Assembly (NCBI RefSeq): GCF_021654335.1
Contig: NZ_AP023423.1
Coordinates: forward strand, 2,355,001-2,419,000
Direction of reading: 5' to 3'
Source of the DNA: Sideroxyarcus emersonii
GTDB lineage: Bacteria > Pseudomonadota > Gammaproteobacteria > Burkholderiales > Gallionellaceae
Length of the DNA stretch: 64,000 nt
The notes beneath the pieces were generated by a model. That model made no database searches. It was not told the origin of the DNA and saw only the letters and a list, made by a program, of their open reading frames with translations. The translations under genes and the position numbers were made by a program. This document shows, in pieces, positions 15,641 through 24,270 of the stretch; position 1 is the stretch's first letter; the number at the start of each line of letters is the position of its first letter.

Positions 15641-16474
15641 ATGGATGCTCCGGCACGTCTTCCCACCCTGTTCATCCCGCACGGCGGCGGCCCCTGTTTC
15701 TTCATGGAGCCGATGCCGGGCATGCCGCCCGACACCTGGGACAGGATGGCCGCGTACCTGCGCGGCATCCCGCAGGCCATCGGACAGCGGCCCAGGGTGG
15801 TGCTGGTCATCTCCGGCCACTGGGAATGCGAGCAGGCCACCGTGCTGAACAGCGGGAACTACGAATTGCTGTACGACTACTACGGCTTCCCCGAGCACAC
15901 CTACAGCCTCACCTACCCGGCCCACGGCTCGCTCGCCGTCGCCGACCGGGTGCGCGAGCTGCTGGCACAGGCCGGCATCAAGACCGACGAGGAACACGAG
16001 CGCGGCCTCGATCACGGCGTATTCATCCCGTTCAAGCTGATCTATCCGGATGCCGACATCCCGGTCGTGCAACTCTCGCTGCTGCACAGCCTCGATCCCG
16101 CCGCTCACTTCGCATTGGGCCGCGCGCTCGCGCCGCTGCGCGACGAGGGCGTGCTGATCGTCGGCAGCGGGCTGAGCTACCACAACCTGCGCGAATTCTT
16201 CCTGCCGGTCCCGGCAGCCGATGCGGCAGCAGCCAACTTCGACCGCTGGCTGCGCGCTGCCGTCACTGCGCCGCCAGCGGAACGCGAGCACTTGCTGATG
16301 AACTGGCGGCAGGCGCCGAATGCGCGCGATTGCCATCCGCGCAGCGAGCACCTGATCCCGCTGATGGTGGCGGCAGGCGCGGCAGCCGACGATGCCGGAC
16401 ATGTCGCCTACAACGACAAGGTGCTGGGCAAGAGCGTGTCCGGCTTCCAGTTCGGCCGGGCACCGGCCATCTGA
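15641..16474 (+). CDS. ygiD: 4,5-DOPA extradiol dioxygenase (YgiD/LigB family)
   Basis: 277 residues of the class III extradiol ring-cleaving dioxygenases. Iron or zinc ligands fit: His in FIPHGGGPC, His in ISGHWE, His in RGLDHGVFIP, with Glu/His in SYHN. YgiD opens L-DOPA and related catechols. Second in the unit with the quinone reductase, so both would handle catechol or quinone compounds under the HxlR regulator (inference). Converges with the polyferredoxin gene. Confidence 0.93.
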   Translation: MDAPARLPTLFIPHGGGPCFFMEPMPGMPPDTWDRMAAYLRGIPQAIGQRPRVVLVISGHWECEQATVLNSGNYELLYDYYGFPEHTYSLTYPAHGSLAVADRVRELLAQAGIKTDEEHERGLDHGVFIPFKLIYPDADIPVVQLSLLHSLDPAAHFALGRALAPLRDEGVLIVGSGLSYHNLREFFLPVPAADAAAANFDRWLRAAVTAPPAEREHLLMNWRQAPNARDCHPRSEHLIPLMVAAGAAADDAGHVAYNDKVLGKSVSGFQFGRAPAI

Positions 16475-16496
16475 CGGTCCGGCCGGATTCGCAGCG

Positions 16497-17729
16497 CTAC
16501 CTGGCCTGTGGAGTGTTCAACCCGGACGCCTGGGCATGCGCCGCGCCGTTGCGGACGCACTGCCGCAGCGAATCGGCGGACGGACTGGCGGGGTCATGCT
16601 CCAGCGTGCATGCGCACACGCATGCGGAGGCCTGGTAACAGCCCGCCATGTTCTTGCTGGAGCATGCCGCCTGCAGAGGGGCACACTGCCTGTTGCAAAC
16701 GTCGGCGATGCGCTGGATCTTCTGGTCTTCCTGCAGGCGCTTTTCCTTGTCGGCGATCTTTTGCGCGGCGGCTTCCGCGCCCCATATCATCAGGGCGCAC
16801 CCGAGCAGGAAGAGGACACCCACCAGCCACCTGGATCGGGCGAAGACCTTGCCCAGCATCTTGCGCCAGGTCATCCGGTTTTCGCTCTCCCCGACCTTGA
16901 AGCGCAGCAAGCCGATGGTCCCTGATTTCGCATGCAGGCGGTCGCAGGCATCGATGCATTCGCCGCAGTCGACGCAGGTATCGGTGATCCGGATATTGGT
17001 GGGTTCGATATCGGTGATGCAGGTGGTTGCGCAGTAATTGCATTTTTCGCATTCCGATGCGCGCGAGGCATCGTAGGACACATGCAGCGCATCCGGGCTC
17101 CTGAACAGCCGCAGGCCGACGCGATACAGGCAGGGGTAGTCGCAATACAGGTAACGCACCGTGGCAATGTCGATGAAGATGAAGAAAGTCGTCATCCAGT
17201 ACATGACGATCATGCTCGGCCGCCGGCTAGATGCGCCGGTGACGAAATCCCACATGTCGCTGCGCGTATAGAAGAACATCAGGAAGAAATAGGCCAGCAC
17301 CGCAGAGGCGAGCAGGAAGCTTGCTCCGAGGACCAGCCAGTTGACCGCCTTGTTCTTGGATGCCGCCACGACCATTCCCGGGCCGTCCACGCGCACATCG
17401 GCGCGCTTGCCCAGCAGTTTATGGGTCAGGCCGTTCGCCATTTCCGAGAACAGGTTCTGCGGACAGGCCCAGCCGCAGAAGATGGAGCCTATGGTCATGT
17501 AGGTGATGATGGGAGCGGTGCCGACCACGAGCACCAGGCCGACCAGGAATGGATAGTTCGTCCATTCCACCTGGAGGTCGCGGATGAAGAAACTGGCGGT
17601 GGCGAAATCGATCCGGAACAAACCGAAGATGGGAATCAGAACGATCAGCAGCAACATGCCGAACTGTGTCGCTCTTCTCGTCCAATGGTATTTCGGTTTG
17701 AATTGCGGTGTAGCCATCTGTTTCCCCAT
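16497..17729 (-). CDS. Membrane polyferredoxin (CcoG/NapH-like) with Cys-rich tail
   Basis: 410 residues. About five membrane helices, a CXXXCP motif in the first part (FCGWACPQNL), then two ferredoxin-type clusters: CEKCNYCATTC and CVDCGECIDAC. These carry 4Fe-4S clusters and pass electrons at the inner membrane, as CcoG/RdxA does for copper reduction. After the last helix (about 310-328) comes a tail of roughly 80 residues with eight cysteines, not usual for CcoG or NapH. No cbb3 oxidase genes are near. Convergent with the DOPA dioxygenase gene. Confidence 0.88.
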   Translation of the reverse strand: MGKQMATPQFKPKYHWTRRATQFGMLLLIVLIPIFGLFRIDFATASFFIRDLQVEWTNYPFLVGLVLVVGTAPIITYMTIGSIFCGWACPQNLFSEMANGLTHKLLGKRADVRVDGPGMVVAASKNKAVNWLVLGASFLLASAVLAYFFLMFFYTRSDMWDFVTGASSRRPSMIVMYWMTTFFIFIDIATVRYLYCDYPCLYRVGLRLFRSPDALHVSYDASRASECEKCNYCATTCITDIEPTNIRITDTCVDCGECIDACDRLHAKSGTIGLLRFKVGESENRMTWRKMLGKVFARSRWLVGVLFLLGCALMIWGAEAAAQKIADKEKRLQEDQKIQRIADVCNRQCAPLQAACSSKNMAGCYQASACVCACTLEHDPASPSADSLRQCVRNGAAHAQASGLNTPQAR

Positions 17730-17967
17730 TTAATGCGCGTCGTCAGAAGCGCTCTGAAATTCGAAATATGTGCCCGGTGATGCAACCCGGCATTGTATTC
17801 CGGCTCGCCGGATAAATGGTCCGGATTATCCTGACCATGACAGATCAGTTCGTCGTCCGGCACCCGCAGTGCGGCCGAACTTGAACCCTGCCATTTCCCC
17901 TATCGCTGCAGGGATATGCACGCCCTGGAAACTGTCGCGACACGCGCATCGCCTTTGCACAAAGAGC

Positions 17968-17997
17968 GAGGGGCGACCCATGGCCGCCCCTCTTTTC
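17968..17997. terminator. Intrinsic terminator hairpin after peroxidase gene
   Basis: GAGGGGC and GCCCCTC form a seven-pair stem with an 11-base loop. The plus strand continues TTTTC, so the tail is better in that direction, but the hairpin lies 25 bases past the stop of the leftward peroxidase gene and could end that transcript too. Confidence 0.5.
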
Positions 17998-18022
17998 AAC
18001 GTCGCTGCTGCGACCGCTCAGC

Positions 18023-19069
18023 TCATGGCAGCGCTGGACGCTGGATGCGGTTGAGGCTTTCGTCGGTCAGGCTCTGCAGGAAAGCGATCAGATCCTCCTG
18101 TTCCTGCTCGCTGAGTTTCAGCGGCATGATCAGCGGGTCCTGGTTCGCCACACTGGGATCGCCACCGCGGTTGTAATGCTCGACCACCTGGCGCAGCGTG
18201 GAGAACGAGCCATCGTGCATGAAGAAGGCCAGCGATGCCGAGTTGTACAGCGACGGCGTCTTGAACTTGCCCTTGTCCGCCTCGTCCTTGCTCACCGCAT
18301 AACGGCCCAGGTCTTCCTTGAGCGGCCCGACCTGCGGCGTGCCGATGTTGTGGAAACCGTTGTCGGTCAACAGCGGCGGCGTATGGCAGGTGATGCACAG
18401 CCCCTTGCCGCGGAACACCTCGAAACCGCGTTTCGCGGCGGGAGAGAGCGCCTTCTTGTCACCCTTCACATAGCGCTGGAACGGCGCATTGCCGGACACC
18501 AGCGTACGCTCGAACGCGGCGATGGCCTTGGCAACGTTCTCCGGCGTCGCATCCGCGCCGAACACCTGGTTGAACTGCTTCCTGTAGGCGGGGATGGCAT
18601 TCAGTTTCGCCACCACGTTGTTGATGTCTTCGCCCATCTCGCCCGGCGAAGTGATCGGCCCCATGTGGCCGGGCAAGGCGCCGGTCTGTTCTTCCAGGGA
18701 TACTGCGCGGCCATCCCAGAACTGCGAGGTGTAATAGCCAGAATTATCCCAAGTGGGCGCCCACCGCCCCAGCTCGCCGCCCTGGCCGAAGGCCCTTGCG
18801 GTCGGCCCGCCGCCGCCTGCGGCAGGCAGGTGGCAGCCGGCACAGCTCATGGCGTCGTTCTTCGACAGGCGCGGATCGAACGACAGCTGGTGGCCCAGTG
18901 CGATCTTGGCGGCGGACTGCGGATTGTCCGCGGGCACGGGAACCTGCGGCAGCTTCCAGCCGGACAGGTCTACCGCATGCCCTGCCGGAGCAAACCCCGC
19001 CAGCGCCAGAGACAGGACCATCGCACGGAATCCGCCGACGGGAATGGACTTGATTGCGTTTCGTTCCAT
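18023..19069 (-). CDS. Di-heme cytochrome c peroxidase (MauG/CcpA family)
   Basis: 348 residues with a signal peptide ending near GHAVDLS, so periplasmic. Two heme-c motifs are visible, CAGCH (about 76-80) and CITCH (about 225-229), typical of bacterial CCP/MauG, together with FDPRLSKND and the distal-side MHDGSFSTL segment. The family reduces hydrogen peroxide with electrons from a cytochrome or cupredoxin. AAAGGAG precedes the ATG. A palindrome lies about 85-100 bases upstream. No partner cytochrome is encoded next to it. Confidence 0.93.
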   Translation of the reverse strand: MERNAIKSIPVGGFRAMVLSLALAGFAPAGHAVDLSGWKLPQVPVPADNPQSAAKIALGHQLSFDPRLSKNDAMSCAGCHLPAAGGGGPTARAFGQGGELGRWAPTWDNSGYYTSQFWDGRAVSLEEQTGALPGHMGPITSPGEMGEDINNVVAKLNAIPAYRKQFNQVFGADATPENVAKAIAAFERTLVSGNAPFQRYVKGDKKALSPAAKRGFEVFRGKGLCITCHTPPLLTDNGFHNIGTPQVGPLKEDLGRYAVSKDEADKGKFKTPSLYNSASLAFFMHDGSFSTLRQVVEHYNRGGDPSVANQDPLIMPLKLSEQEQEDLIAFLQSLTDESLNRIQRPALP

Positions 19070-19152
19070 GTCAAACTCCTTTCAGTTCATCGATAAAAAA
19101 GCGGGTATTGCTTCTCTTCACGGGACGGAAGCTTATGGGCTTCGCGGCTATC

Positions 19153-19169
19153 GAACAATTTTATTGTTC
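19153..19169. promoter_or_regulatory. Palindrome upstream of peroxidase gene
   Basis: GAACAAT-TTT-ATTGTTC, a perfect 7-bp inverted repeat in an AT-rich stretch about 84 bases ahead of the peroxidase start. It does not match the FNR or OxyR consensus well. Likely an operator of an unidentified regulator or part of the promoter. Confidence 0.5.
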
Positions 19170-19330
19170 AAATAAACGCGATTAGATTTATCAATCGGAT
19201 GTCGGCACGGGGGCCGATGATTTCGTGCAGTGTCACTTCGTTTCCTCCTTGCGCCGGACAGCCCGCGGGGGATGTCCGGCCATGCGGCGGCGATGCGAAC
19301 AGTCTGAACAGGGACGTGCGGATATGCGCG

Positions 19331-21421
19331 TCAGATGGGGCCGGCCAGCTTGCCGATGAACGATGCCCTGGCTTCCGGGTTATCGATGTGCTGAGCCAGC
19401 TGCTCGCACAGATGCCGATAATCGTCGGTCTTTTTCAGTTCGTTCTTCATCAGGATGCGCCCGACCGGACCGATGAATTGAACGAACAGTTTCTCAAGCC
19501 TGGCAACATCCTCTTCAGTCAGCGCCGACTTCAGCGTGTTCGTGATACCGGGTTTCGCAGAACCCATGTCGTTCATCTTAGACCTGCTGCCCGTACTTTG
19601 CGAGCCCCCGGTGATACTGGAAATGGCGCTGAGATCCAATTGCCGGCCCGAGCTGGAGAGGAACGACTGCTTCTGTACCGGGTCCGTGATGCTCTGGCTC
19701 AATATCTCGCGCAGGTCGTCGACCGACCTTGCCCGGGCGACCGCCTTGCGCACCAGGATCGGCGCCAGCGGGCCGATCAACCGGCACAATTCGGCGCCCA
19801 GGATCTCGACGCTCTCCGCATCGATCGGCTTCGCCGCCTCCGCTTCCGGCTGCGGCATCAACCGGGTGCGCACGCCGCCATCGTCTTCCCCCACCTGCGA
19901 GATCACCGCATACAGTTCGTGGGGGCGATCATGCTTGTCGCGGTGCTCGCCCAGCCTGCGGAAGCGTTTGGCCGCGTCGTCCGACAGGCACGAGACCACA
20001 TCGTAATAGGCACGCGACACCAGCAACTGGTTGTTGTCGGCGAAGCTCATCACCCGCTGCGCGACGTTGATCCCGTCGCCGATCAGGTTGTTGCGGTTGT
20101 TCAGGTCGTTGAGGATGCGGATGGGTCCGATATGCAATCCCATGCGCACCTGCAGGCGCTGCTGCGCCAGGAACATCTTCTGGATCTCTTCCGCGGCGTG
20201 CAGCACCTCTTCCGGATCGCCCATGAAGCAGATCGCGGCGCCGTCGCCGGTATCCAGCGTGATCCTTGAATCATGCGGGATGTGCGACAGCCGCGCGGAG
20301 ATGATCTGGTTGAATTCCGACTTCAGCGAAAACTGCTCGTCGACCGAGCATTTCGAGTAGGCAACGATATCGAGGAACATCAGCGTGCAGATGAAATTGC
20401 GCTTGCCGTTCGCCTCGGTCTGGAAGTTGGCATTGAAGCGGGTATTCGAATCGATATGGAAATCGAGCCGGTTTGCCTCCGTACCGGCGCGCGATACCGC
20501 CGTGGGGCCGGCCAGCGACTGGTTGAGCCGCGTGCGGAATTCCGGGATGCTCTGGGGACGCTGGCTTTCTTCCGTCTCCAGCGCCCAGTCTATCGCCTCC
20601 AGGAACGCGGCCGGGAACAGGTTGTTGCGGTCGATGCCGACCGCGGGCACCATGGCATGGTTCTTCAGGCGCGCCGCCGCTTCCGTCGGCTTCTCGCCGC
20701 CGATCATCCAGTACATCACGGCTGCCAGCGAATAGATATCGGTCCACGGGCCCTGGTTGCCATGCGAGTGGTACTGCTCGAACGGGGCGAAACCGGGACT
20801 GAAGATGGCGGTCAGCTCACGATCCGGCGTCACCCGCCTGGCTGCACCGAAGTCCAGCAGCACAGGGGTTCCGTCGCGCCGGATATAGACGTTGTCGGGC
20901 TTGATGTCGCGATGCAGGAAATCGCCCTTGTGCATCAGTTCGAGGCCGTCCAGCAGCGGGTTGATCACGGCAAGCAGGCCTTCCGGATCGATCGGGGAAT
21001 GCGCCGACATCCAGTTCTTGAGCGGCTCCCCCGATTCGTATTCCATCACGATATAGGCGGTGCCGTTCGCCTTGAAGTAGCGCAGGACCCGCACGATGTT
21101 GGGGTGGCGGAAATTGGCCAGCACCCTGGCCTCGTCGATGAATCGCTCCAGCCCCCACTGGAACAGCTCCTGCGACTCGTCGCTGTTGGCCCGGACATGC
21201 TGCGAACCATCCCGCACCGACAGGTCCATGGGCATGTATTCCTTGATGGCCACGGTCAGATCGAGATTGGTGTCGCGCGCCAGATAGGTGATCCCGAATG
21301 CGCCGCCCCCGAGCGTGCGCTGGATCTGGTATTCGTAGAGCTGATGCTGCTCGGGCAGCGCCAGCACATTGGCCGTTGCGCCCTTCGGCTTCTTCCCCCT
21401 GTTCGGCTCGATCTGGTTCAT
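19331..21421 (-). CDS. Ser/Thr protein kinase fused to class III cyclase-like domain and two C-terminal repeats
   Basis: 696 residues. Residues 28-300 are a Hanks-type kinase with complete active site: Gly-rich LGGGAFG, Lys60 (AIK), HRDIKPDN (Asp172) and DFG (Asp190). Residues 345-510 are a class III nucleotidyl-cyclase domain with metal Asp351 (FLDIVAYSK) and Asp393 (TGDGAAICF), and Asn452/Arg456 in GDGINVAQR; the usual adenine-specifying Lys is not obvious. After residue 537 a module of about 50 residues occurs twice (FIGP/LIGP cores at 549 and 650). No membrane segment, so cytoplasmic. A heme-c sensor lies 21 bases upstream and is probably its input. Confidence 0.93.
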   Translation of the reverse strand: MNQIEPNRGKKPKGATANVLALPEQHQLYEYQIQRTLGGGAFGITYLARDTNLDLTVAIKEYMPMDLSVRDGSQHVRANSDESQELFQWGLERFIDEARVLANFRHPNIVRVLRYFKANGTAYIVMEYESGEPLKNWMSAHSPIDPEGLLAVINPLLDGLELMHKGDFLHRDIKPDNVYIRRDGTPVLLDFGAARRVTPDRELTAIFSPGFAPFEQYHSHGNQGPWTDIYSLAAVMYWMIGGEKPTEAAARLKNHAMVPAVGIDRNNLFPAAFLEAIDWALETEESQRPQSIPEFRTRLNQSLAGPTAVSRAGTEANRLDFHIDSNTRFNANFQTEANGKRNFICTLMFLDIVAYSKCSVDEQFSLKSEFNQIISARLSHIPHDSRITLDTGDGAAICFMGDPEEVLHAAEEIQKMFLAQQRLQVRMGLHIGPIRILNDLNNRNNLIGDGINVAQRVMSFADNNQLLVSRAYYDVVSCLSDDAAKRFRRLGEHRDKHDRPHELYAVISQVGEDDGGVRTRLMPQPEAEAAKPIDAESVEILGAELCRLIGPLAPILVRKAVARARSVDDLREILSQSITDPVQKQSFLSSSGRQLDLSAISSITGGSQSTGSRSKMNDMGSAKPGITNTLKSALTEEDVARLEKLFVQFIGPVGRILMKNELKKTDDYRHLCEQLAQHIDNPEARASFIGKLAGPI

Positions 21422-21442
21422 ATGCTGGCGTGCCGCGCGCTA

Positions 21443-22315
21443 TCAGTCTTCCATCATCTGGATGGCCTTTTCGAGGCTCCTGCGCATGCGGTTGAAGGAG
21501 CCCGACAGCGCGGACATCTCGTCCTTGCCGGCCTCCGACAGCTCGGGTTCGCCGAACTCGCCATTGCTGATCTTGTCCGCCGACTGCGAGATGCGGCGGA
21601 TCGGGTTGATGATCAGATAGGTCAGCATCAGGTTCAGGATGATGAAGATCACGCTGAAGATCACGAACAGCGACGTGATGAAGGTCGCGAACGTCTTCCT
21701 TGCCTTGCCCATCGGCACATCCATCGGCACGGTCACCACCTGCGCCCCCACGATGTCGTTCAGCTGCCAGCCGAACCCGTTGGCAACGCCGTAGACCTTG
21801 ACCATGCTGGGCGGCGACGATTCGGCCGAGGTATGGCACTGCAGGCAGGCCGGATTGCTGATCTTGATGGGCTTGGCGATATAGAGCTGGCGCCCGGTCG
21901 GGGTGTCGCGTTCCGCCACGATCTGCTTGACCTCGCCGTTCTGGCGGAAATTGTTGATGATATCCGCCTCCCAGTCGCTCGCCCGGTCGCGCGGGTTGGT
22001 CGGGTTGAGCGTGGCCTCCTTGTAGCTGTAGTCAGGATATTTCTTCCTCAGCTCGGCGAAGGTCTCCGTGGCGGCGTAGGCGGGAACGGTCTGCGGCAGG
22101 AACACCGTATCCAGTTGCGCGATCAGCTTGGGCTGGATCTGCTCGACCGTATAGGTGCGCACGGAATAGGCCGACTCCATCATCAGCGAGGCATTGTGGA
22201 GGACTTCGTCACGCGCGTTCTCCTGCAACAGTTGGTATGACACCGCCCCCGCAGTGGCAAATCCGATGACGAAGACCGCGATCAGAACCAGATTTAATTT
22301 GAATCGAATTCCCAT
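21443..22315 (-). CDS. Tll0287-like heme-c sensor with HAMP domain
   Basis: 290 residues. Helix 1 (about 7-28) leads into a periplasmic domain of the DUF3365/Tll0287 type that carries one covalent heme (CLQCH, about 157-161). Helix 2 (about 207-230) is followed by HAMP and a short coil ending in EKAIQMMED; there is no kinase or methyl-accepting output. The signal must therefore go to another protein, most simply the kinase-cyclase whose gene follows after 21 bases. Redox or gas sensing is inferred from the heme. Confidence 0.9.
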   Translation of the reverse strand: MGIRFKLNLVLIAVFVIGFATAGAVSYQLLQENARDEVLHNASLMMESAYSVRTYTVEQIQPKLIAQLDTVFLPQTVPAYAATETFAELRKKYPDYSYKEATLNPTNPRDRASDWEADIINNFRQNGEVKQIVAERDTPTGRQLYIAKPIKISNPACLQCHTSAESSPPSMVKVYGVANGFGWQLNDIVGAQVVTVPMDVPMGKARKTFATFITSLFVIFSVIFIILNLMLTYLIINPIRRISQSADKISNGEFGEPELSEAGKDEMSALSGSFNRMRRSLEKAIQMMED

Positions 22316-22669
22316 GTTTTCCCCATCGCCAAGTCGGCTCAGAAATCAGTACAGGCCCGGAACTGCCAAGCGGCGGCCAACGCCGTGCTTATCGCATCCG
22401 GGCTACATATTCCGCATTAAAAACAATAACACATTCATCTTGCAAGACTAACCGGCTCAACTATATCAATAACCCCGCACAAAAAACATCGAACCGCGCC
22501 ATTTTCAGATCGATGGGGACATCATGAAGATTGTGTCGGGATAGCACCGCACTCGGCCAGCCGGGAGATGGGAGGATGGTTCAGTTTGCGCGCCCGACAT
22601 TGGGCCTGCGCCGCAACTCGCGGCGAGTTATCGAATCGGCGAGGTCGCGCCCGCGTTTCCGATGCGCAA
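22316..22669. other. About 350-bp non-coding region between sensor gene and tRNA
   Basis: No convincing reading frame; frames through here continue across the tRNA and are artefacts. It should hold the promoter of the heme-sensor gene, in an AT-rich zone (22405-22500), but I see no clear -35/-10 pair. A REP-like inverted repeat lies inside it. Confidence 0.5.
22355..22403. repeat. REP-like inverted repeat
   Basis: GCCCGGA and TCCGGGC arms (22355-22361 and 22397-22403) around a GC-rich 35-base interior. The right arm reads GCATCCGGGCTACA, a typical end of REP-type elements in proteobacteria. One copy only in this window. Confidence 0.35.
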
Positions 22670-22697
22670 AATCAAAAACCGCCCACGAGGGGCGGTT
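22670..22697 (-). terminator. Rho-independent terminator of tRNA-Ser
   Basis: Minus strand reads AACCGCCC-CTCGT-GGGCGGTT followed by TTTTGATTTTG. An eight-pair GC-rich stem with a T-run, starting nine bases past the tRNA CCA end. Confidence 0.85.
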
Positions 22698-22705
22698 CTC
22701 TAATT

Positions 22706-22796
<91 letters not shown>

Positions 22797-22882
22797 GAAT
22801 ACTGCTCTGCTGCACCTTGCCGCAACTGCCTCGGCAACGTGAGGGCGCGCATTTTACCAGCAACCTCGGAATTTCGGGCAGA

Positions 22883-24268
22883 ATGTTCGCCATGCGAAGT
22901 CTATTACCCCTGCAACTCGCGGTTGTCCTCGCGCTGTGTGCCTGGCTCTGGATGAAGACCACCGCTGTCGACCCCTTGCCGGACTGGCGCCAGGGCGAAC
23001 TGGTGGTGATCGTGCCGCCCCCCGACATGGAGACGGAGAACGCCTTCGATACCGAACTGGCGGGTCTGTTCGCCCAGCAGTTGCAGGTGAAACTCAAGAC
23101 CGTTCCGCTGGCGATAGACCAGGCGCTGCCTGCCCTGGCGGCGCACAAGGCGCATCTGGCGACCGGCATGCGCAGCACCACCGACTACCCCCTGCATTTC
23201 AGCAAATCCTACCAATCGCTGGACGAACTGGTGATCTGCCACGGCGCCACGCCGGACGACATCGACAATCTCGCCAGGCACACGCTGGTGGTGGCAGCCG
23301 GATCGCCGCAGGAAACCGCCCTGCGCGAAGTCCGGCGCGACCATGACAGGCTGTCATGGAGTTCCCGTCGCGACACCTCCCCCGTCGAATTGCTGGAAGA
23401 GGTGGCCGACGGCAAGCTCGACTGTACGGTGGCCAACGAGGAGCAACTGGCGACAGCGCGCAACTTCTATCCGGAGCTGGGCAGCGCGCTCGATCTCGAT
23501 TCCCCGACCGACCTGTCGCTGGCATTTGCCAGGGACAGCGACCCGCAGCTGTTCGACGAAGCGCAGCTCTTCCTCACCCATATCAAGCAGGACGGCACCC
23601 TGCGCCACCTGATCGACCGCTACTACGGTTACAACGAACGCCTCGATTCGATCAACGCGGAAGCCTTCATCACGCAGACACGCACCCTGCTGCCGCATTA
23701 CCGGCACTGGTTCGAGGAAGCCGCCGACCTCACCGGTATCGACTGGAAACTGCTCGCTGCGCTGTCCTACCAGGAATCGCACTGGGACCCGAACGCCACC
23801 TCCTACACCAATGTACGCGGCATGATGATGCTGACCGAGGAGACCGCCGACCGGATGAACGTGGAAGACCGGCTCGACCCGCACGGCAGCATCCTGGCCG
23901 GCGCCCGCTACCTGCAGTTGCTCAAGGAACAGCTGCCGCTGCGCATCAACGATGAAGACCGCCTGTGGATGGCCCTGGCCGCATACAACCAGGGCATGGG
24001 ACACCTGGAAGATGCACGCATCCTGGCCAGCGAATCGGGATTGAACCCGGACATCTGGGCCGACGTGAAGCGCATGATGCCGCTGCTCTCGCGGCCGTCC
24101 TTCTACAAGAAGACCAAACACGGCAGGGCGCGCGGCGGCGAGGCGGTGATCCTGGTCGAAACGGTGCGCCTGTATAGCGACATGCTGAAACGGCTGGAAG
24201 CGCAGAAATCGCTGTATCAGTTGCCGCCAGTGCTGAAACGCAGCTTCGTCGGCAGCCTGATCAAATAG
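22883..24268 (+). CDS. mltF: Membrane-bound lytic murein transglycosylase F
   Basis: 461 residues. N-terminal signal/anchor (about 7-25), then a periplasmic solute-binding-like domain (about 40-265) and a C-terminal SLT domain with the catalytic Glu in ALSYQESHWDP, followed by VRGMMMLTEETA and AYNQGMGHLEDA. The enzyme cleaves peptidoglycan glycan strands to 1,6-anhydromuropeptides. The open frame runs upstream through the tRNA but that part is not protein; ATG at 22883 or 22892 is the start. Converges with an SDR gene 3 bases away. Confidence 0.95.
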   Translation: MFAMRSLLPLQLAVVLALCAWLWMKTTAVDPLPDWRQGELVVIVPPPDMETENAFDTELAGLFAQQLQVKLKTVPLAIDQALPALAAHKAHLATGMRSTTDYPLHFSKSYQSLDELVICHGATPDDIDNLARHTLVVAAGSPQETALREVRRDHDRLSWSSRRDTSPVELLEEVADGKLDCTVANEEQLATARNFYPELGSALDLDSPTDLSLAFARDSDPQLFDEAQLFLTHIKQDGTLRHLIDRYYGYNERLDSINAEAFITQTRTLLPHYRHWFEEAADLTGIDWKLLAALSYQESHWDPNATSYTNVRGMMMLTEETADRMNVEDRLDPHGSILAGARYLQLLKEQLPLRINDEDRLWMALAAYNQGMGHLEDARILASESGLNPDIWADVKRMMPLLSRPSFYKKTKHGRARGGEAVILVETVRLYSDMLKRLEAQKSLYQLPPVLKRSFVGSLIK

Positions 24269-24270
24269 GC

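Noticed and set aside
20273..22240. 655-residue plus-strand frame
   Set aside because: Shadow of the kinase-cyclase and heme-sensor genes, both of which have full motif sets.
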